64,000 nt of DNA, taken from Hemibagrus wyckioides. Taxonomy: Eukaryota > Chordata > Actinopteri > Siluriformes > Bagridae. The DNA is taken from positions 16,302,780 to 16,366,779 of the forward strand of contig NC_080710.1 in assembly GCF_019097595.1 (NCBI RefSeq), written 5' to 3'. Numbering within the stretch: position 1 is the first letter of the stretch; each line of letters opens with the position of its first letter. Shown here one piece after another: positions 39,201 through 47,730 of the stretch. Below the pieces are notes generated by a model. It saw nothing but the letters and a program-made list of their open reading frames with translations, made no database searches and had not been told where the DNA came from. The translations under genes and the position numbers were made by a program.

Positions 39201-39455
39201 AAGCACCACAGAGAAACAGTGCAACACTGCAAACTGTAAAGAGTCCGAAAACCACAATGAGTCCAGAAATACAAACATACTGGGAGTATAAAGTGCATTT
39301 ACATTTGGCATCTTACCTCCATTTTTCTGTTTGTCTCTTATTCTGCTTAATAACCATGTGATGGCCTCCGCTTCGGTGTTTTTGGCCAGCTCCAGTACCA
39401 CCAAGTGAACAAATGAAGAACCATCACTGTCAGAGATGGACAAGCTGTTTTGCAT
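19268..39455 (-). CDS. ano10: Anoctamin-10 (TMEM16K), ER lipid scramblase, complete coding region
   Basis: Ten-helix TMEM16 protein of the endoplasmic reticulum that moves phospholipids between leaflets in a Ca2+-dependent way; human mutations cause ataxia SCAR10. Thirteen coding exons join in phase to 649 residues (human, as recalled, about 660). The N-terminus [20 protein letters not shown] aligns with the human start without a gap, which supports the ATG at 39455-39453. Residues 1-205 are the cytosolic domain, with an EF-hand-like loop at 110-121. TM1 starts near 206 ([18 protein letters not shown]). The Ca2+-site residues of the family are present: N442 and E446 (LNQVMEAF), D495 and E498 (DYLE), E527 and D531 (TEVYSD). 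The C-terminus is short and lysine-rich ([13 protein letters not shown]). It is head-to-head with abhd5 and tail-to-tail with snrk. The fish copy could be ano10a or ano10b. Confidence 0.97.
20114..20158. repeat. (GT)n(GA)n compound microsatellite
   Basis: A GT tract passes directly into a GA tract in the last ano10 intron. Confidence 0.96.
23474..24518 (-). mobile_element. hAT-family element, non-autonomous, with BED-finger remnant
   Basis: The ends tagggatgcaacaatac and its inverse (gtattgtggcatcccta) form inverted repeats with one mismatch over 17 bases. The element is flanked by a perfect 8-bp direct repeat, atgccaac, at 23466-23473 and 24519-24526. Such 8-bp duplications are the hallmark of hAT transposition. 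On the minus strand, about 24225-24130 reads [17 protein letters not shown], and about 24110-24020 reads KHCSTRVTY, stop, [17 protein letters not shown]. Together these are a decayed BED zinc finger typical of hAT transposases, with the first zinc Cys apparently replaced by Phe. The catalytic domain is absent, so the element depends on a relative elsewhere. Confidence 0.92.
27048..27164 (-). CDS. ano10: ano10 coding exon 12 (TM10)
   Basis: Acceptor tattgcag, donor AAG|gtaaac. Encodes [20 protein letters not shown] and the amphipathic [15 protein letters not shown]. Confidence 0.96.
32241..32362. repeat. (GA)n and (AC)n microsatellites
   Basis: About 19 GA units at 32241-32278 and about 24 AC units at 32315-32362, separated by 36 bases of unique sequence. 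Confidence 0.96.
33231..33269. repeat. (AC)n microsatellite
   Basis: About 19 AC units within an ano10 intron. Confidence 0.96.
33541..33669 (-). CDS. ano10: ano10 coding exon 11
   Basis: Acceptor ctgctccag, donor GAG|gtaatg. Encodes [20 protein letters not shown] and on to LILTVVAVE. Confidence 0.96.
33670..34447 (-). other. ano10 intron between coding exons 10 and 11
   Basis: About 0.8 kb. From 33943 it contains a block (gctgcatctcaaatgacgta) that resembles one end of the hAT-like family seen at 36461-36896; the other end is not clear. Confidence 0.8.
34448..34639 (-). CDS. ano10: ano10 coding exon 10 (TM7-TM8, Ca2+-site residues)
   Basis: Acceptor tacgtcag, donor CAG|gtgagg. Encodes [20 protein letters not shown] (D495, E498), then [12 protein letters not shown] (E527, D531) and [16 protein letters not shown]. 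Confidence 0.97.
34640..35459 (-). other. Two ano10 introns flanking coding exon 9
   Basis: Introns 34640-34957 (318 bp) and 35141-35459 (319 bp). Both have canonical ends, and nothing else is recognised. Confidence 0.9.
34958..35140 (-). CDS. ano10: ano10 coding exon 9 (TM6, first Ca2+-site residues)
   Basis: Acceptor tgcttcag, donor CTG|gtgagc. Encodes [20 protein letters not shown] (N442, E446) and a basic, hydrophilic loop ending DMNTYL. Confidence 0.96.
35460..35534 (-). CDS. ano10: ano10 coding exon 8 (75 bases)
   Basis: Acceptor ttaacag, donor CAC|gtgagt. Encodes [20 protein letters not shown] and ALLRH, part of TM5. Confidence 0.95.
35719..35774 (-). CDS. ano10: ano10 coding exon 7 (56 bases)
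   Basis: A short exon found by homology and phase: acceptor tatgtttag, donor GTG|gtgagt. Encodes [19 protein letters not shown], joining W385 to the FNFINCF helix. Confidence 0.93.
36054..36289 (-). CDS. ano10: ano10 coding exon 6 (TM3-TM4)
   Basis: Acceptor ctccacag, donor TGGG|gtgagt. Encodes [20 protein letters not shown] and on to [10 protein letters not shown]. Confidence 0.96.
36290..36970 (-). other. ano10 intron with TIR-bearing repeat
   Basis: A 681-bp intron holding an ATC repeat near 36317 and a transposon-like insert at about 36461-36896. Confidence 0.8.
36461..36896. mobile_element. hAT-like MITE candidate, diverged
   Basis: The left end reads aagttgtgtcttaaatcaca. The right end read in reverse starts aaggttgtgcccaaatgatg. 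These are imperfect inverted ends of a family also glimpsed at 33943 and 41094. No clear 8-bp target duplication is seen. Confidence 0.4.
36971..37304 (-). CDS. ano10: ano10 coding exon 5 (TM1-TM2)
   Basis: The acceptor after gatgatgcag gives [12 protein letters not shown], matching human spacing. Donor CCAA|gtatgt. Holds the first two membrane helices and the loop [19 protein letters not shown]. Confidence 0.95.
37490..37609 (-). CDS. ano10: ano10 coding exon 4
   Basis: Acceptor ttttttcag, donor CTGG|gtgagt. Encodes [20 protein letters not shown] and on to IKLSFQPL. It is absent as an isolated long open frame but fits phase and homology on both sides. Confidence 0.94.
37811..37945 (-). CDS. 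ano10: ano10 coding exon 3 (EF-hand-like loop)
   Basis: Acceptor ttgtttcag, donor TCA|gtaagt. Encodes [20 protein letters not shown] and on to [14 protein letters not shown]. Confidence 0.95.
38117..38308 (-). CDS. ano10: ano10 coding exon 2
   Basis: Acceptor tcatttag, donor ACG|gtaaag. Encodes residues 47-110, including [20 protein letters not shown], in the cytosolic domain. Confidence 0.95.
38309..39316 (-). other. ano10 intron containing a partial SINE
   Basis: One kb between coding exons 1 and 2. The only recognised content is the SINE 3' half at 38611-38775. Confidence 0.85.
38611..38775 (+). mobile_element. Partial SINE-like repeat (3' half)
   Basis: Carries gccctgcgatgggttggcac, gtccagggtgtatcctgcct and cgagataggcacaggc, the 3' half of a common fish SINE-like repeat. 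The same family appears, more complete at its 5' end, at 15812-16110. No tRNA-like head is present here. Confidence 0.75.
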
Positions 39456-39467
39456 TTTCCCTGATCC
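39317..39467 (-). CDS. ano10: ano10 first coding exon (ATG at 39455-39453)
   Basis: Minus-strand acceptor cttgcacag, 12 bases of 5' UTR, then ATG. Coding part 39455-39317 encodes residues 1-46 plus one base. Donor GGAG|gtaaga. Confidence 0.94.
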
Positions 39468-40275
39468 CTGTGCAAGATAAGGATGAGACAATACACATAA
39501 AAAAAAGAAAAGAAAAACACTCAAAAAAGTGCTGAACAATATCTGACCGACTAATACTGGTGTACAGCTCAGTAAAAGCCCACTGAAACAGAATATTCAA
39601 ATAAATGTGCCATATTTGAACCACTTTTAATGGCTCGTGAAAACACAAGATGGAGGTTTGCAAATGTCTTCCACCAAACCTTTACACTAGTGTCAATTCA
39701 TATATGTAAACATTCCAGGTGTTTATAAATATATACTTTCCTGTCAATTATTTTTGTCATTTCTACACACAAAAATACAGGCATTTGATAAAAGAATGTT
39801 TTTAAACACCTCAACGAGGCAAACTAGTCCAGTCACATTCAGTGTAAAGGAGCGCCGTGAAGAGTCTCGCGCCTGTGCGACTCACACAATGTAAACACTG
39901 ACCCATGCTAAAAGTCAACTAGTCACAGTCATTTATAGACCTAAAATCTACACGTATAGCACAATACAATACACAAATATAACGACAAGTTACTTGTTAT
40001 GTATTCAGTCGGGTTGAAATATGCAGATATAAATAAACGACTGTACTACATGACAGGACAGGGAGGGGCGAACAGGCAATGCTTGCAAACAGAAGTATAA
40101 CGATAGCTGTGAAATTTCCTAATCTCCTGTCACGTGACAACTCCTAATATCTGTCACTACACACAAAATGACTTTATTGAAGATTTTTACTGAATAAACG
40201 CTTTTAAAAATGGAAATTAAATCCCAGGCTAACTAACGACGTGCTAGTTCGCTAGCTTGCTAACTGGCTACTTAC
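39468..40275 (-). other. ano10 first intron
   Basis: About 0.8 kb between the presumed 5' UTR exon and the first coding exon. No repeat or motif is recognised. Confidence 0.6.
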
Positions 40276-40370
40276 AGAGAGATACGCATGCACGGAGGCA
40301 ATTCAGGAGCAGTTCCGCTTAACTAGGCATTTATTTCAACACTTATAGAAAAGGGCGAGCCAATACTGTC
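40276..40370 (-). other. Probable ano10 non-coding first exon and promoter edge
   Basis: On the minus strand the donor tctct|gtaagt at 40276/40275 would splice to the acceptor at 39469-39468. No frame from this exon reaches the ano10 ATG in phase. An ETS-type acttccgg (40372-40379) and a ccaat box (40360-40364) lie at its upstream edge, so transcription probably starts around here. The exact start is not visible. Confidence 0.5.
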
Positions 40371-40395
40371 TACTTCCGGGTGTGGAAGATCCAGG

Positions 40396-41142
40396 GAGCA
40401 GCCGCTGTGTCCCGGCTTCTGCCCCTCCACGTCATCCACAACAAACCTGAAGTGAAAGTGGAGATTCGGGGTGTGTTTAGTTATCCACCTCTCTCTCTCA
40501 CTCTCTGTAATAAACACACACACACACACACATACATACACATACATATACACACACAGCTGTAACACACCTTAATAAGCCCTATATGGACAGGTGATTC
40601 AGAATGTGTTAACATGGTGTGTTACAGCTGTCAGGCCACATTTGATGTAATTCAGTAAAAAAAATAAATTAATAGAAAATAGACGTTGGGATTTGTTTAC
40701 TGTTTTTTCATCACTGGATCAAAATTGGTCTGAAAGGGTTAATCAGTATATTTTAAGCTCTAAAAACAATATTTGTAAATCAAATGTTTCTATTTGCATT
40801 TTACTTAACCTTATTTGTCATCTGATTTTGTATGTTGATCCCAAACTTTATAACATACTTGTACAACAAGAATCTTTTTTTCTGAAATCAAACAGCTATT
40901 TTGGTATTTTTGTGAGTAAACTCTACTGGGTTAAGCGTGGTAAAGCGCTGATTATGGCTGCATTGCAACTCGTTTCCTTTTCTATACAGGAGTGCACTAG
41001 AGAGGGCATTAAACAGTGGCTCACACACACTACGTAGTGGACAATACATCCAATAAGGGAGTGGTTTGGGATGCAGCCTGGATACGGGTTCGTTGTAGGC
41101 CAAAGTTCGCTGTGACGTCAGAGGTTGTGTGCGTCTGAAAAT
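40396..41142. promoter_or_regulatory. Divergent ano10/abhd5 promoter region
   Basis: About 0.75 kb separates the presumed ano10 first exon from the abhd5 ATG. It holds an (AC) tract at 40516-40531 and an AT-rich middle. Near 40985-41095 there is a block ending gtttgggatgcagcc, which in reverse looks like the end of a hAT-like repeat. A perfect palindromic CRE sits at 41113-41120. No TATA box stands out. Confidence 0.5.
41113..41120. promoter_or_regulatory. Consensus CRE (tgacgtca)
   Basis: A perfect 8-bp cAMP response element 22 bases before the abhd5 ATG, so in the core promoter or 5' UTR. CREB/ATF factors bind this palindrome. Binding in vivo is not shown. Confidence 0.55.
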
Positions 41143-41177
41143 ATGGCTGAAGGTACCGAGGCGTCTGTGGAGTTAGG
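41143..41177 (+). CDS. abhd5: abhd5 coding exon 1
   Basis: ATG in the context aaatATGG; encodes [11 protein letters not shown] plus two bases. Donor GG|gtaaga. The start is supported by total length equal to the human protein and by phase. Confidence 0.9.
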
Positions 41178-44100
41178 GTAAGAGCGAGCTAGCTGCTTTA
41201 TTTTACACCGTTTCTGATATCTTTAATAACAGAACGACTGTGCGCTGAATTCATTTTTTTAATCACATTTCGTGTTTTGTACGATAGTTATAATCGTACT
41301 GGTTTATAGTGTCAGGGGGTTACATGGTCAGCGGCTTGCTGGTTGTCGGTGTTTAACACCGACCAGGCATAACATTATGACCACCTTCCTAATATTGTGT
41401 TGGTCCCCCTTTTGCTGTCAACACAGCCCTGTCATATACATGTGTATTCTGACACCTTTCTATCAGAACCAGCATTAACTTCTTCAGCAATTTGAGCAAC
41501 AGTAGCTCGTCTGTTGCATTGGACTGCATGGGTCAGTGAGCCTTGACCGCCCATGACCCCGTCCCCGGTTCACCACTGTTCCTTCCTTTGACCACTTTTG
41601 ATAGATACTGTCCACTGCAGACCGGGAACACCCCACAAGAGCTGCAGTATTGGAGATGCTCTGATCCAGTCGTCTAGCCATAACAGAGTTTATCGAACTC
41701 GCTCAAATCCTTACGCTTGTCCAATTTTCCTGCTTCTAACACATCAATTTTGAGGACAAAATGTTCACTTGCTGCCTAATATATCCCACCCACTAACAGG
41801 TGCCATGATGAGGAGATCATCAGTGCTCATAATGTTATGCCTGATCGGTGTATGTTCATTTGGAAGCCACTTGGAAGTTGGCGCTATCTATTGGGATGGT
41901 CGCCAAAGGAAAAACTGACTTGCATTATACTTATAAAAATGTATGTGTACATATATTTTTAAAAAAATGGACCAACCAACTTGATATGATTCAAGATAAC
42001 ATTTTCTATTAAATAATTAACAGCACAAAAAAAATAAAAAACCCTACTAAAATCCTCACATTGTCTTGGCTTCAGACTGGTACATCGTGCTCTGGTGTTT
42101 CTGCGCATTCATACTCTTATCTACAGTTTTGTCAAATTCCTGGACGCGACTCTGAGGTAAATAGTAAACGTCATAGGTGTCAATGTTGTCAAAGCTTTTG
42201 CTTGGTGAACTTGTGCATGCCCTCATATAGTCCTTTCACTGCTTGTCATTGGCTCCTGTCTCACTGCCTGCCTTCCTGCACGCAGTGGACTGTGACCCAT
42301 AAGATCTTTCTGATAAGATCTTGTTCAGTCATCGCTGCTGTCTAAAGCTCAGTCTTCCCTCTCTTGGGCATTGTTTTGTTCTGGTGTGTTTTGACATCTT
42401 TTGCAGTTTGGTTGTTTTTTTAAGCCTAAACTTGGATGTGGTCCAAAGTTCTATCAAATTTCTTGTGTTACAAAAATGTTTGAGAAGCAAAAAGTTGATG
42501 TTAAAAATGTTGCAGGTCATGGGGAATCACCCGCTGGCTGCCGTCATGGTGCCCAACATCTCAGAGCAAACTGGAAGAGGCAGAGGAGAGGATGCTGCAG
42601 CGTGAGTGCTGACCATGCTCTCTTATCACACCAAGTACTAAATTACTAAAATCTGAACTTACTGTGCAGTTATATCCCTGATTCTACATTTTCTACACAG
42701 TCACATGCCTAAACACTGACCTAATAGTTCTTCAAGAGCTCTTGGTTGCTGCTGAAGAAAGGACATTATTTACATTTACATTATTTACTGTCAAATGAGG
42801 ATGGGTTATCCTTCTGAGCCTGGTTCCTCTCAAGGTTTCTTCCTCATATTATCTCAGGGTGTTTTTCCTCACCACTGTCACCTCAGGCTTGCTCATTAGG
42901 GATAAAAAACAGTAACTTTAAACTTTATAATCTTTTTTTTCTTCTTCTCTGTTTCTATACTTCTGTAAAGCTGCTTTGAGACAATGTCCATTGTTAAAAG
43001 CGCTATACAAATAAATGGAATGTAATTGAATTAAAAGGCGGGTTAAAAAGAGGAATCTGCCCAACATCCTTACCTTATCTGACATTTGCTGTATCTTCCA
43101 GATGTTGAAATGAGAGCAATAATAAATTAGAAATAACCAAATAGCAAGAAGTGCTGTGACTGCTGCATGAGCCACTCAGATGCCAAGTGATGCAGAAACT
43201 TTGTTCCTATCAAAACAACCTAGAAATGAGTGTGTTAATTTATTAGCTCCCCCTCCCTCTTCTGCTGCTTGATTAAAACCATGTAGAAACAGGAGTCTGC
43301 ACTTAATCCCACTGATAATGTGCATATTATATTTAATTGGGTAATGTTGTGTCATTATAGTAATTATGGTATAATTGTGCATTTATTTATTTTATTTTTT
43401 TGACCAGCTTTTCTAATTAGATTAAAAGAAAAACCCTCTGAAACCCTCATTGCTTTAAAACAAAAACAACAACAACAAAAAATCCTGGCAAGAGATTTAG
43501 CTTGTGCTACCCTTAGATATTGGCTGTAGCTCTAAAGACATCATCTTGAAATTACCTTTAATTACATGCACTGACTAAATGTTAGCAATTAAGGAAATCT
43601 AAACCTCTCCTGTTTTTAATCTTTCACTCTCTGACTTTTACATCTATTAGCCATCCAAAGCAAGTTCTCCAAGCAGTTTGTCCACATCTCCAATGACAAG
43701 AAGCTGTGGACGCTGGTGTTCAGTGGCAGTGTGGAGAGTAAGACTCCTCTGGTGCTGCTGCATGGTTTTGGCGGTGGAGTCGGTCTCTGGGCTATGAACC
43801 TGGACGCTCTGTCCCAGCAGAGGCCTGTGTATGCTTTTGACCTGCTTGGCTTTGGTCAGAGTAGTAGGCCTCATTTCAGCACCGATGCCCAGGAGGCAGA
43901 AACACAGTTTGTGGAGTCCATCGAGGAGTGGAGGGAAAAACTAGGCCTGGAGAGTGTAATCCTGCTGGGCCACAACTTGGGTGGATACCTGGCAGCAGCC
44001 TACTCTCTTAAATACCCTTCCAGGTTCGCAGTCAAGATTCATTGCGCAACTTTGTTTTATCTCTTAGCAGATAATTGGTCTCATTTATCAGTTGTGAGTA

Positions 44101-44861
44101 ACACAGTGTTCTTGTAACCTAAACTGAAGTAAAACTCCTCACACATTTACAAAAGTTTCAGTAACACTGATTCCTCTTCATACTCATGCACATGTTGTAA
44201 AATGCCCATACATTACAAAGCATGTTCACAGCAAACTTTAGTGACATTTACGTCCTCATTTTATAGGGTGCCATTTCTTTTGGAATGTCCTAATGGAATG
44301 GCTAGTCGTTGAGATTTTATTTATAATATATTTATTTTAAATTATTTTATTTTATGGATTTGGCTTGGCTTGATTGCTTTTACATCATTACTATGAAATG
44401 ACTGCTTTTTGCAAAATTTGCATAAAAATCTGTGTAGGAAATTGAATTAAATGAACTGTTTAAACCTAGAAAACTGCAGTAACTCGTGTAGATTTATGTC
44501 TCTTGACATAAAGAAGATTCACATTAGTCGTCTCCCACATGAATTTACACACACTTCCGCAAAATACCAACTAGTTTTTCCGAAGTAATTGCTACTCTGA
44601 ATGACTTATGAATACATAGCTTGATAAATGAGACCTAGTGTGCAATATCTTGCAGATGGTGTTAACTAGTTAAAAAAATCCCGCTTATGGACAAACTGGG
44701 TGGTAATCACTAAATATCAGAGTAAGGTGTAATTTAACCCGTCTTAAATAAACACCACTTTTCTGTTTGTTCAACTTTCTCTCTTGCTGTGATGCTGTAG
44801 GTGTAATTAAGGTGTTGACTTTCTTCTCAGAGCAAAGTTCACACCTTCACTTCTTCCTTAC

Positions 44862-44901
<40 letters not shown>

Positions 44902-47730
44902 AGATATTGAACCGTGACCTCAGTGTTTCTTATGTAACCGTGGTTCAGATTCGACTCCATTTGGCATGACCTGTTTTTGCTTTTATTTAATATTTCTGAC
45001 TTCTGATAATGTCAGGCATGTGCAAATACATTAAAGCATTCGAGAGAGAATTTGAATGGATTAATACACAGCATTTTTAAGTAGCAGTGTTGGACCTGAG
45101 ATTACTTCAGTATTAATGCTATGATGACCATTGTGCAACATCTCTCCATAAAAATTCAGATTATTCTATGATTGTTGAATTTGAAGTTGAGGCACGTTTA
45201 TTTGACGTTATTCAGAGTAAAACATCTGATCCTGGTGGAGCCGTGGGGTTTTCCGGGATGTCCAGAGGCTGATGAACAGGACAGATCCTTTCCTGTGTGG
45301 ATTAAAGCCCTCGAGGTCGTCCTCAGCCCCTTCAACCCACTGGCTGGCCTTCGGCTTGCAGGACCGCTTGGTATGTTTAAAAAAAAAAAAAAAGTCTGGC
45401 TCATAATTCTTGCACGTCAAGCAATCGGTCATGCATGTATTTGGCTTGCTTACATGTTTTGTGTAAACTCTTTAACATCTCCTGCACTAAGCACACTGTG
45501 CAGTAAGAGCAGTCTTCTGTTTTCCTCACATTAAAATGAATCTGTAATAATAGACAGCTGTGTTCTGTGTTCTGAAGATGTCAATATTAACCAACACCCT
45601 GGAAGTCTTTAGTCTTTCCGCTCTCACATAAGTAATATATTGTCCATTGCTCTCGTTTCCTTTGCTTTATCTTAAGATAGATGAAGAAGATAGATGAATT
45701 CATGTATATTTAATCAAATATTTCATGTAGGTTCAAATTAACATTATCATTAGATAAGTATATAGTTAGCATAATTGGTAATTGGAGCTAATTGGATTTA
45801 CACCTGTCAGCGGAACAACAGTGAATTATACTCTGTTTACACATCCAGGGTCACATCCAGAGAATGTTGGCTGCTAGATGTGATGTTGATAAAAGTTTTA
45901 ACTGTATGCCATTTGTAGCGACTTGGTTCAGCAACTACCAATGGGAGTGAAGGCAGTAGAACATGTGATACCTCTTATCATGATTCATATACACCGATCA
46001 GCCATAACATTATGAGCAGTGACATGTGAAGTGAATAACACTGATGATCTCCTCATCATGGCACCTGTTAGTGGGTGGGATATATTAGGCAGCAAGTGAA
46101 CATTTTGTCCTTAAAGTTGATGTGTTAGAAGCAGGAAAAATGGACAAGTGTAAGGATTTGACAAGGGCCAAATTGTGATGGCTAGACGACTGGATCAGAG
46201 CGTCTCCAAAACTGCAGCTCTTGTGGGGTGTTCCTGGTCTGCAGTGGTCAGTATCTATCAAAAGTGGTCCAAGAAAGGAACAGTGGTGAACCAGTGACAG
46301 GGTCATGGGCGGCCAAGGCTCATTGATGCACGTGGGGAGCGAAGGCTGGCCCGTGTGATCCAATCCAACAGACAAGCTACTGTTGCTCAAACTGCTGATG
46401 AAGTTAATGCTGGTTCTGATAGAAAGGTGTCAGAATACACAGTGCATGATGGGTCAGTGCTGTTTTGGCAGTAAAAGGGGGACCAACACAATATTAGGCA
46501 GGTGGTCATAATGTTATGCCTGGTCAGTGTACACACTGCATTTACTTTGAATTTTATATATGAGCGATTTCACTCCAGAAAATTTCATTTTAGTGGCAAT
46601 TTTGCCTCCTCCTTCAAGTTTAGTGAAAAGAATATTAAGACTACACTGCCTTTCCAGCCCAGCCTCTACTCCGCAAAACTACACATTTTCCTCTCTGATA
46701 TTAGCAGCGCTGTTGGTTATGTATTGTGTGTCTTTACATTTGTATTTCACATCACTTGAAATGTTATTTTATAATATGCCATTTTCTCATCATTCAGGTC
46801 CAGGTCTAGTCCAGATTGTGCGACCTGACTTTAAAAAGAAATATTCTGCCATGTTTAATGACAACACGGTCACAGAGTACATCTACCACCTTAATGTTCA
46901 AAACCCAAGGTACATTTATTTATTATTTATTCATTATTTAAGTATGTCTCTATCTGGTTTCTCTTTCCTGCTGTCAGGTACACAGAATACTATTCATATT
47001 TGACTCAAGTCTGATTGTCTGTTGGTTTGTGTGTTGTTTTTTTTTATAATATTGATGAAATATTTCACTTAATAGTATAAGGTCTGATATTACTGCACTA
47101 ATAAACTCCTAATAACTGTTTTTTCTTTTTTTCTTTTTATTTGTAGTGGTGAAACAGCTTTCAAAAACATGACCATTTCATACGGCTGGGCCAAGCGACC
47201 CATGCTGCAGCGCGTTGGCCTGATTCACAGTGACATTCCCATTACCGTGATCTATGGGTCACGCTCCAGCATAGATGGCCACTCCGGCAATTCAATCAAA
47301 GAAATGAGGCCAAATTCCCACGTGGAGCTAATCGTGAGTTCTACATTCAGAGTTCACCTTACATGGGGATTTATCAGGATTGTTAGTTAAGAGTTGACCT
47401 GCAAGTCGGATTTCTGTGGTTTTTCTGTAAGATTTATGTAAGTCAAAGATCGCAAAATAGTAATAAATGAGTTACTGCAGTATTTATATCAGTGTTTAGA
47501 TACTGGTTATTGTCATATATTGTCAATATTTCTTGTGCTCACTGAATTAGTAACCATTATGGTTCTTTGGAGTTTTATTATGAAATAGTCATTCATTCTC
47601 CTTTCACTCATCTGTGTCTGGTCTCTAGGCTATAAGAGGAGCAGGACACTATGTATTTGCTGACCAACCAGAAGACTTCAACCACAGGGTACTCAGTGTG
47701 TGTGAAACAGTGAGCTGTGATGAGGAATGA
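41143..47730 (+). CDS. abhd5: ABHD5 (CGI-58), lipid-droplet co-activator of ATGL, complete coding region
   Basis: Alpha/beta-hydrolase-fold pseudo-lipase that sits on lipid droplets, binds perilipin and activates ATGL (PNPLA2) to start triglyceride breakdown; human loss causes Chanarin-Dorfman syndrome. Seven exons (41143-41177, 42516-42601, 43651-44023, 45216-45370, 46798-46909, 47147-47333, 47629-47730) join in phase to 349 residues, the human length. Seen: a Trp-rich anchor (W14, W19, W23; [10 protein letters not shown]), [10 protein letters not shown] near 75-83, and the nucleophile elbow GHNLGG with Asn149 where lipases have Ser, as in all ABHD5. The acyltransferase-like HYVFAD (H323, D328) is also present. 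R293 and G322 keep the 29-residue spacing of the Arg/Gly pair reported as needed for ATGL activation in mammals. It is head-to-head with ano10. The copy could be abhd5a or abhd5b. Confidence 0.97.
41178..42515 (+). other. abhd5 intron 1
   Basis: A 1.3-kb intron. Tc1-like copy C occupies 41357-41850; the remainder is unique. Confidence 0.9.
41357..41850 (-). mobile_element. Tc1/mariner-like deletion derivative (copy C)
   Basis: The left end caccgaccaggcataacatt and right end gcctgatcggtg are inverted repeats, with TA following at 41851-41852. On the left, TA is one base away (41354-41355, then an extra a). The minus strand reads [20 protein letters not shown] and on to [15 protein letters not shown], an HTH transposase N-terminus. 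It has the same internal junction as copies A and D. Confidence 0.87.
42516..42601 (+). CDS. abhd5: abhd5 coding exon 2 (Trp-rich lipid-droplet anchor)
   Basis: Acceptor tgttgcag, donor AGC|gtgagt. Encodes [20 protein letters not shown] and AEERMLQ. The frame is not the longest local one but fits phase and homology. Confidence 0.94.
42602..43650 (+). other. abhd5 intron 2
   Basis: A one-kb intron with a LINE 3' end at about 42745-43035. Nothing else is recognised. Confidence 0.85.
42745..43035 (+). mobile_element. LINE 3' end, probably L2-like
   Basis: Contains gagcctggttcctctcaagg, ttgctcattagggataaa, taaagctgctttgagacaat and gcgctatacaaataaatgga in order. This is the 3' UTR signature of a very common fish LINE, with the usual terminal 'gaatt' repeats. 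It is 5'-truncated, as is typical of target-primed insertion. Family name is from memory. Confidence 0.72.
43651..44023 (+). CDS. abhd5: abhd5 coding exon 3 (hydrolase core, GHNLGG)
   Basis: Acceptor catctattag, donor AG|gttcgc, which is a weak donor. Encodes residues 41-164, including [30 protein letters not shown] and [20 protein letters not shown]. Confidence 0.96.
44024..45215 (+). other. abhd5 intron 3
   Basis: A 1.2-kb intron with a 32-base T run at 44866-44897. No transposon is recognised. Confidence 0.9.
45216..45370 (+). CDS. abhd5: abhd5 coding exon 4
   Basis: Acceptor ttattcag, donor CTTG|gtatgt. Encodes [20 protein letters not shown] and on to [13 protein letters not shown]. Confidence 0.96.
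45371..46797 (+). other. abhd5 intron 4
   Basis: A 1.4-kb intron that contains Tc1-like copy D at 45992-46529. Confidence 0.9.
45992..46529 (+). mobile_element. Tc1/mariner-like deletion derivative (copy D)
   Basis: The left end caccgatcagccataacatt and right end gcctggtcagtg are inverted, with TA on both sides (45990-45991, 46530-46531). The plus strand holds the transposase N-terminal region in broken frames and then the shared internal junction. It is inverted relative to copy C. Confidence 0.88.
46798..46909 (+). CDS. abhd5: abhd5 coding exon 5
   Basis: Acceptor atcattcag, donor AAG|gtacat. Encodes [20 protein letters not shown] and on to [11 protein letters not shown]. Confidence 0.95.
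47147..47333 (+). CDS. abhd5: abhd5 coding exon 6
   Basis: Acceptor atttgtag, donor ATC|gtgagt. Encodes [20 protein letters not shown] and on to [16 protein letters not shown]. Confidence 0.96.
47629..47730 (+). CDS. abhd5: abhd5 last coding exon
   Basis: Acceptor ggtctctag. Encodes [20 protein letters not shown] and on to SCDEE, with the stop TGA at 47728-47730. Confidence 0.96.
   Translation, partial: AIRGAGHYVFADQPEDFNHRVLSVCETVSCDEE

Noticed and set aside
43716..44117. ABHD5 as a single-exon short protein
   Set aside because: The frame beyond 44023 is intron; the next exon at 45216 continues the conserved [13 protein letters not shown] sequence in phase.
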